Source: Acidimicrobiia bacterium
GTDB lineage: Bacteria; Actinomycetota; Acidimicrobiia; Acidimicrobiales; JACDCH01
Reading direction: 5' to 3'
NCBI GenBank assembly: GCA_013694495.1
Contig: JACDCH010000503.1
Location: forward strand, 1 to 13,485
DNA length: 13,485 nt
In this document: piece by piece, positions 12,446 through 13,485 of the stretch
Layout of the letters: every line of letters starts with the position of its first letter
Position numbering within the stretch: position 1 is the stretch's first letter
Notes under the pieces: generated by a model
Seen by the model: the letters and a program-made list of their open reading frames with translations, nothing else
Told to the model about the DNA's origin: nothing
Database searches by the model: none
Program-made: the position numbers and the translations under genes

Positions 12446-13115
12446 ATGTTGAGAGTAGTGACCGATGACGACGCCCGTGCTGAGATGCACGGAGCGCTCG
12501 ATGAGATCGTCCTCGGCGGAGCCCGGCGCATGCTGGCCGCCGCCCTCGAGGCCCAAGCCGACGGCTACATCGCTCGCCTGGCGAGCGAGCTTGAGTGGGG
12601 CCGGCGCTTGGTGGGCCGCAACGGGCACGCCGAACCGCGCACCATCACGACCGCCGCGGGCCGGATCGAGGTGACCGCACCGCGGGTCAACGACAAGCGG
12701 GTCGACGAGGACGGGTAGCGGTGCCGGTTCCGCTCGGTGATCCTGCCGCTCATGTACCTGCACGGGATGAGCTCGGGTGACCTCGCGCCGGCGTTGGCTG
12801 GGTTCTTCGGTTCGGCCGCGAGGTTGTCGGCGTCGGTGATGAACCGGCTCGCGACGCAGTGGTAGGCCGAACAGCGAGCCTTCGCCGAGCGACGTCTCGA
12901 TGACCGGGACTTCGTGTACGTGTGGGCCGACGGCGTCCATTTCACAACGTGCGCCTCGAGGAAGAACGCCTGTGTTGCCTGGTGATCGTCGGTGTCCGCG
13001 TCGATGGCACCAAGGAGCTCGTGGCCATCGCGGATGGCTACCGGGAGTCGACGGAGTCCTGGGCCGATCTGCTCCGCGCGACACCGGTCGTCGCCCGTGA
13101 CCGCAGCGCCTGCGC
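12446..13115 (+). pseudogene. IS256-family transposase, degraded
   Basis: From ATG 12446 the reading follows IS256 (Transposase_mut) proteins: ALDEIVLGGARRMLAAALEA, RLVGRNGHAEPR, TAPRVNDKRVDEDG, then a TAG at 12716. It resumes in the same frame with RFRSVILPLMYLHGMSSGDL and FFGSAARLSASVMNRLATQW, then a second TAG at 12863, then FVYVWADGVHF, which carries the first catalytic Asp. Two extra bases at 12944-12945 shift the frame, after which NVRLEEERLCCLVIVGVRVD and DGYRESTESWADLL follow. Around VILP-LMY about 17 residues seen in relatives are missing. After 13080 a faint TPVVA matches the region before the second Asp, then similarity ends. The C-terminal half is absent. Confidence 0.85.
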
Positions 13116-13226
13116 CCGTCGGGGCTCGAAGGTCATCGCCCTCGTCAGGCGATGTGCTGGCACCGTCACAACCTCGCACTCAATGGATGGTCTCGACCGG
13201 CCGGACGCCTCGTCCGCGTCAAGGGC

Positions 13227-13485
13227 TCAGGTCCTGCGATCGGCCCGCAGCGCTTCGCCGGCCGTCCAGACGGCGATAGCGGCGTAGGCCACGTCCTTGG
13301 CGAGGAATTGGCCGGGGTCAGGTGACAGGAACGGGATGCCGTACCCGGGCTGCCACCCGCCGGGGGTGGAGAAGACGAACGTGAGGGTCACGAGGAACAG
13401 CAGGAGCGCGCCCAGGCTCCCGATGGCCGAGACCTTCGGAGCGATCGGTCGTGTCGCGATCATCAGCCCGAGGATGATCTCGAAG
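13227..13485 (-). CDS. DUF417 (YkgB-like) membrane protein, C-terminal part (5' end outside window)
   Basis: The minus strand is open from the right edge to a TGA at 13229-13227, giving about 85 residues. The reading FEIILGLMIATRPIAPKVSA continues into the helix SLGALLLFLVTLTFVFSTPG, then SPDPGQFLAKDV and a last helix AYAAIAVWTAGEALRAD. This order (helix, Pro-rich turn, S-A-I-G-S, T-L-x-F-x-x-x-T-P-G, P-G-x-F-x-x-K-D-V) is that of the DUF417 family of four-helix inner membrane proteins of unknown role, including E. coli YkgB and RclC. ATG 13463 is internal to the domain, so the real start lies right of the window. The gene looks intact and marks the return to ordinary coding sequence after the IS256 remnant. 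Confidence 0.72.
   Translation of the reverse strand, partial: FEIILGLMIATRPIAPKVSAIGSLGALLLFLVTLTFVFSTPGGWQPGYGIPFLSPDPGQFLAKDVAYAAIAVWTAGEALRADRRT

Noticed and set aside
1..13485. CRISPR array
   Set aside because: No regularly spaced 24-40 base repeat was seen anywhere; the only short tandem pair is the two-unit IS21-like repeat at 11111-11153.

Overview
The window comes from a high-GC Gram-positive bacterium, most likely an actinobacterium. The coding strands have strongly G/C-biased third positions and GTG starts are common. The gene families also fit: a SpoIIE/HATPase/STAS partner-switching set, an Rv2466c-like DsbA-fold protein of the mycothiol world, an RskA-type anti-sigma factor, and DUF1778/GNAT and AbrB/PIN toxin-antitoxin pairs. 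An acidimicrobial-type lineage would fit, but the sequence does not prove it.

Left part (1-5810), ordinary chromosome. The end of an ABC-F ATPase gene (1-249) converges on a three-gene minus-strand operon (2819 to 260): a GAF-SpoIIE phosphatase, an anti-sigma HATPase kinase, and a STAS anti-anti-sigma protein with an extra N-terminal helical domain. Each junction is a 4-base GTGA overlap, so the three proteins are probably translated together and act as one partner switch. Divergent from it is a 600-residue polytopic membrane protein with an internally repeated W-H...P-x-H motif. A very strong hairpin follows, then the 5' remnant of a CDF metal-efflux gene, an Rv2466c-like DsbA-family gene, and a complete tRNA-Gly(GCC) with promoter and terminator.

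Right part (about 5810-13226), accessory region starting at the tRNA. It is gene-poor and rich in debris: a 56-residue kinase N-lobe fragment, an IS3-family element shrunk to about 0.72 kb with both terminal inverted repeats kept, an IS OrfA stub, IS21-like terminal repeats, a recombinase-like remnant and a degraded IS256 transposase. Among these sit intact-looking genes: a lipoprotein, a DUF1778/GNAT toxin-antitoxin pair, an ECF sigma factor with its membrane anti-sigma (anti-sigma first), and a VapBC pair with a palindrome just upstream. The window ends in the 3' part of a DUF417-like membrane protein gene (minus strand, running off the right edge).

I did not find a convincing new multi-gene system. 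The best leads are the repeated His/Trp motif in the membrane protein, the Tyr-to-Trp change at the catalytic position of the GNAT toxin, the fused N-terminal domain on the STAS protein, and the 51-nt hairpin abutting the truncated CDF gene. All function calls come from reading the sequence; no database search was possible.
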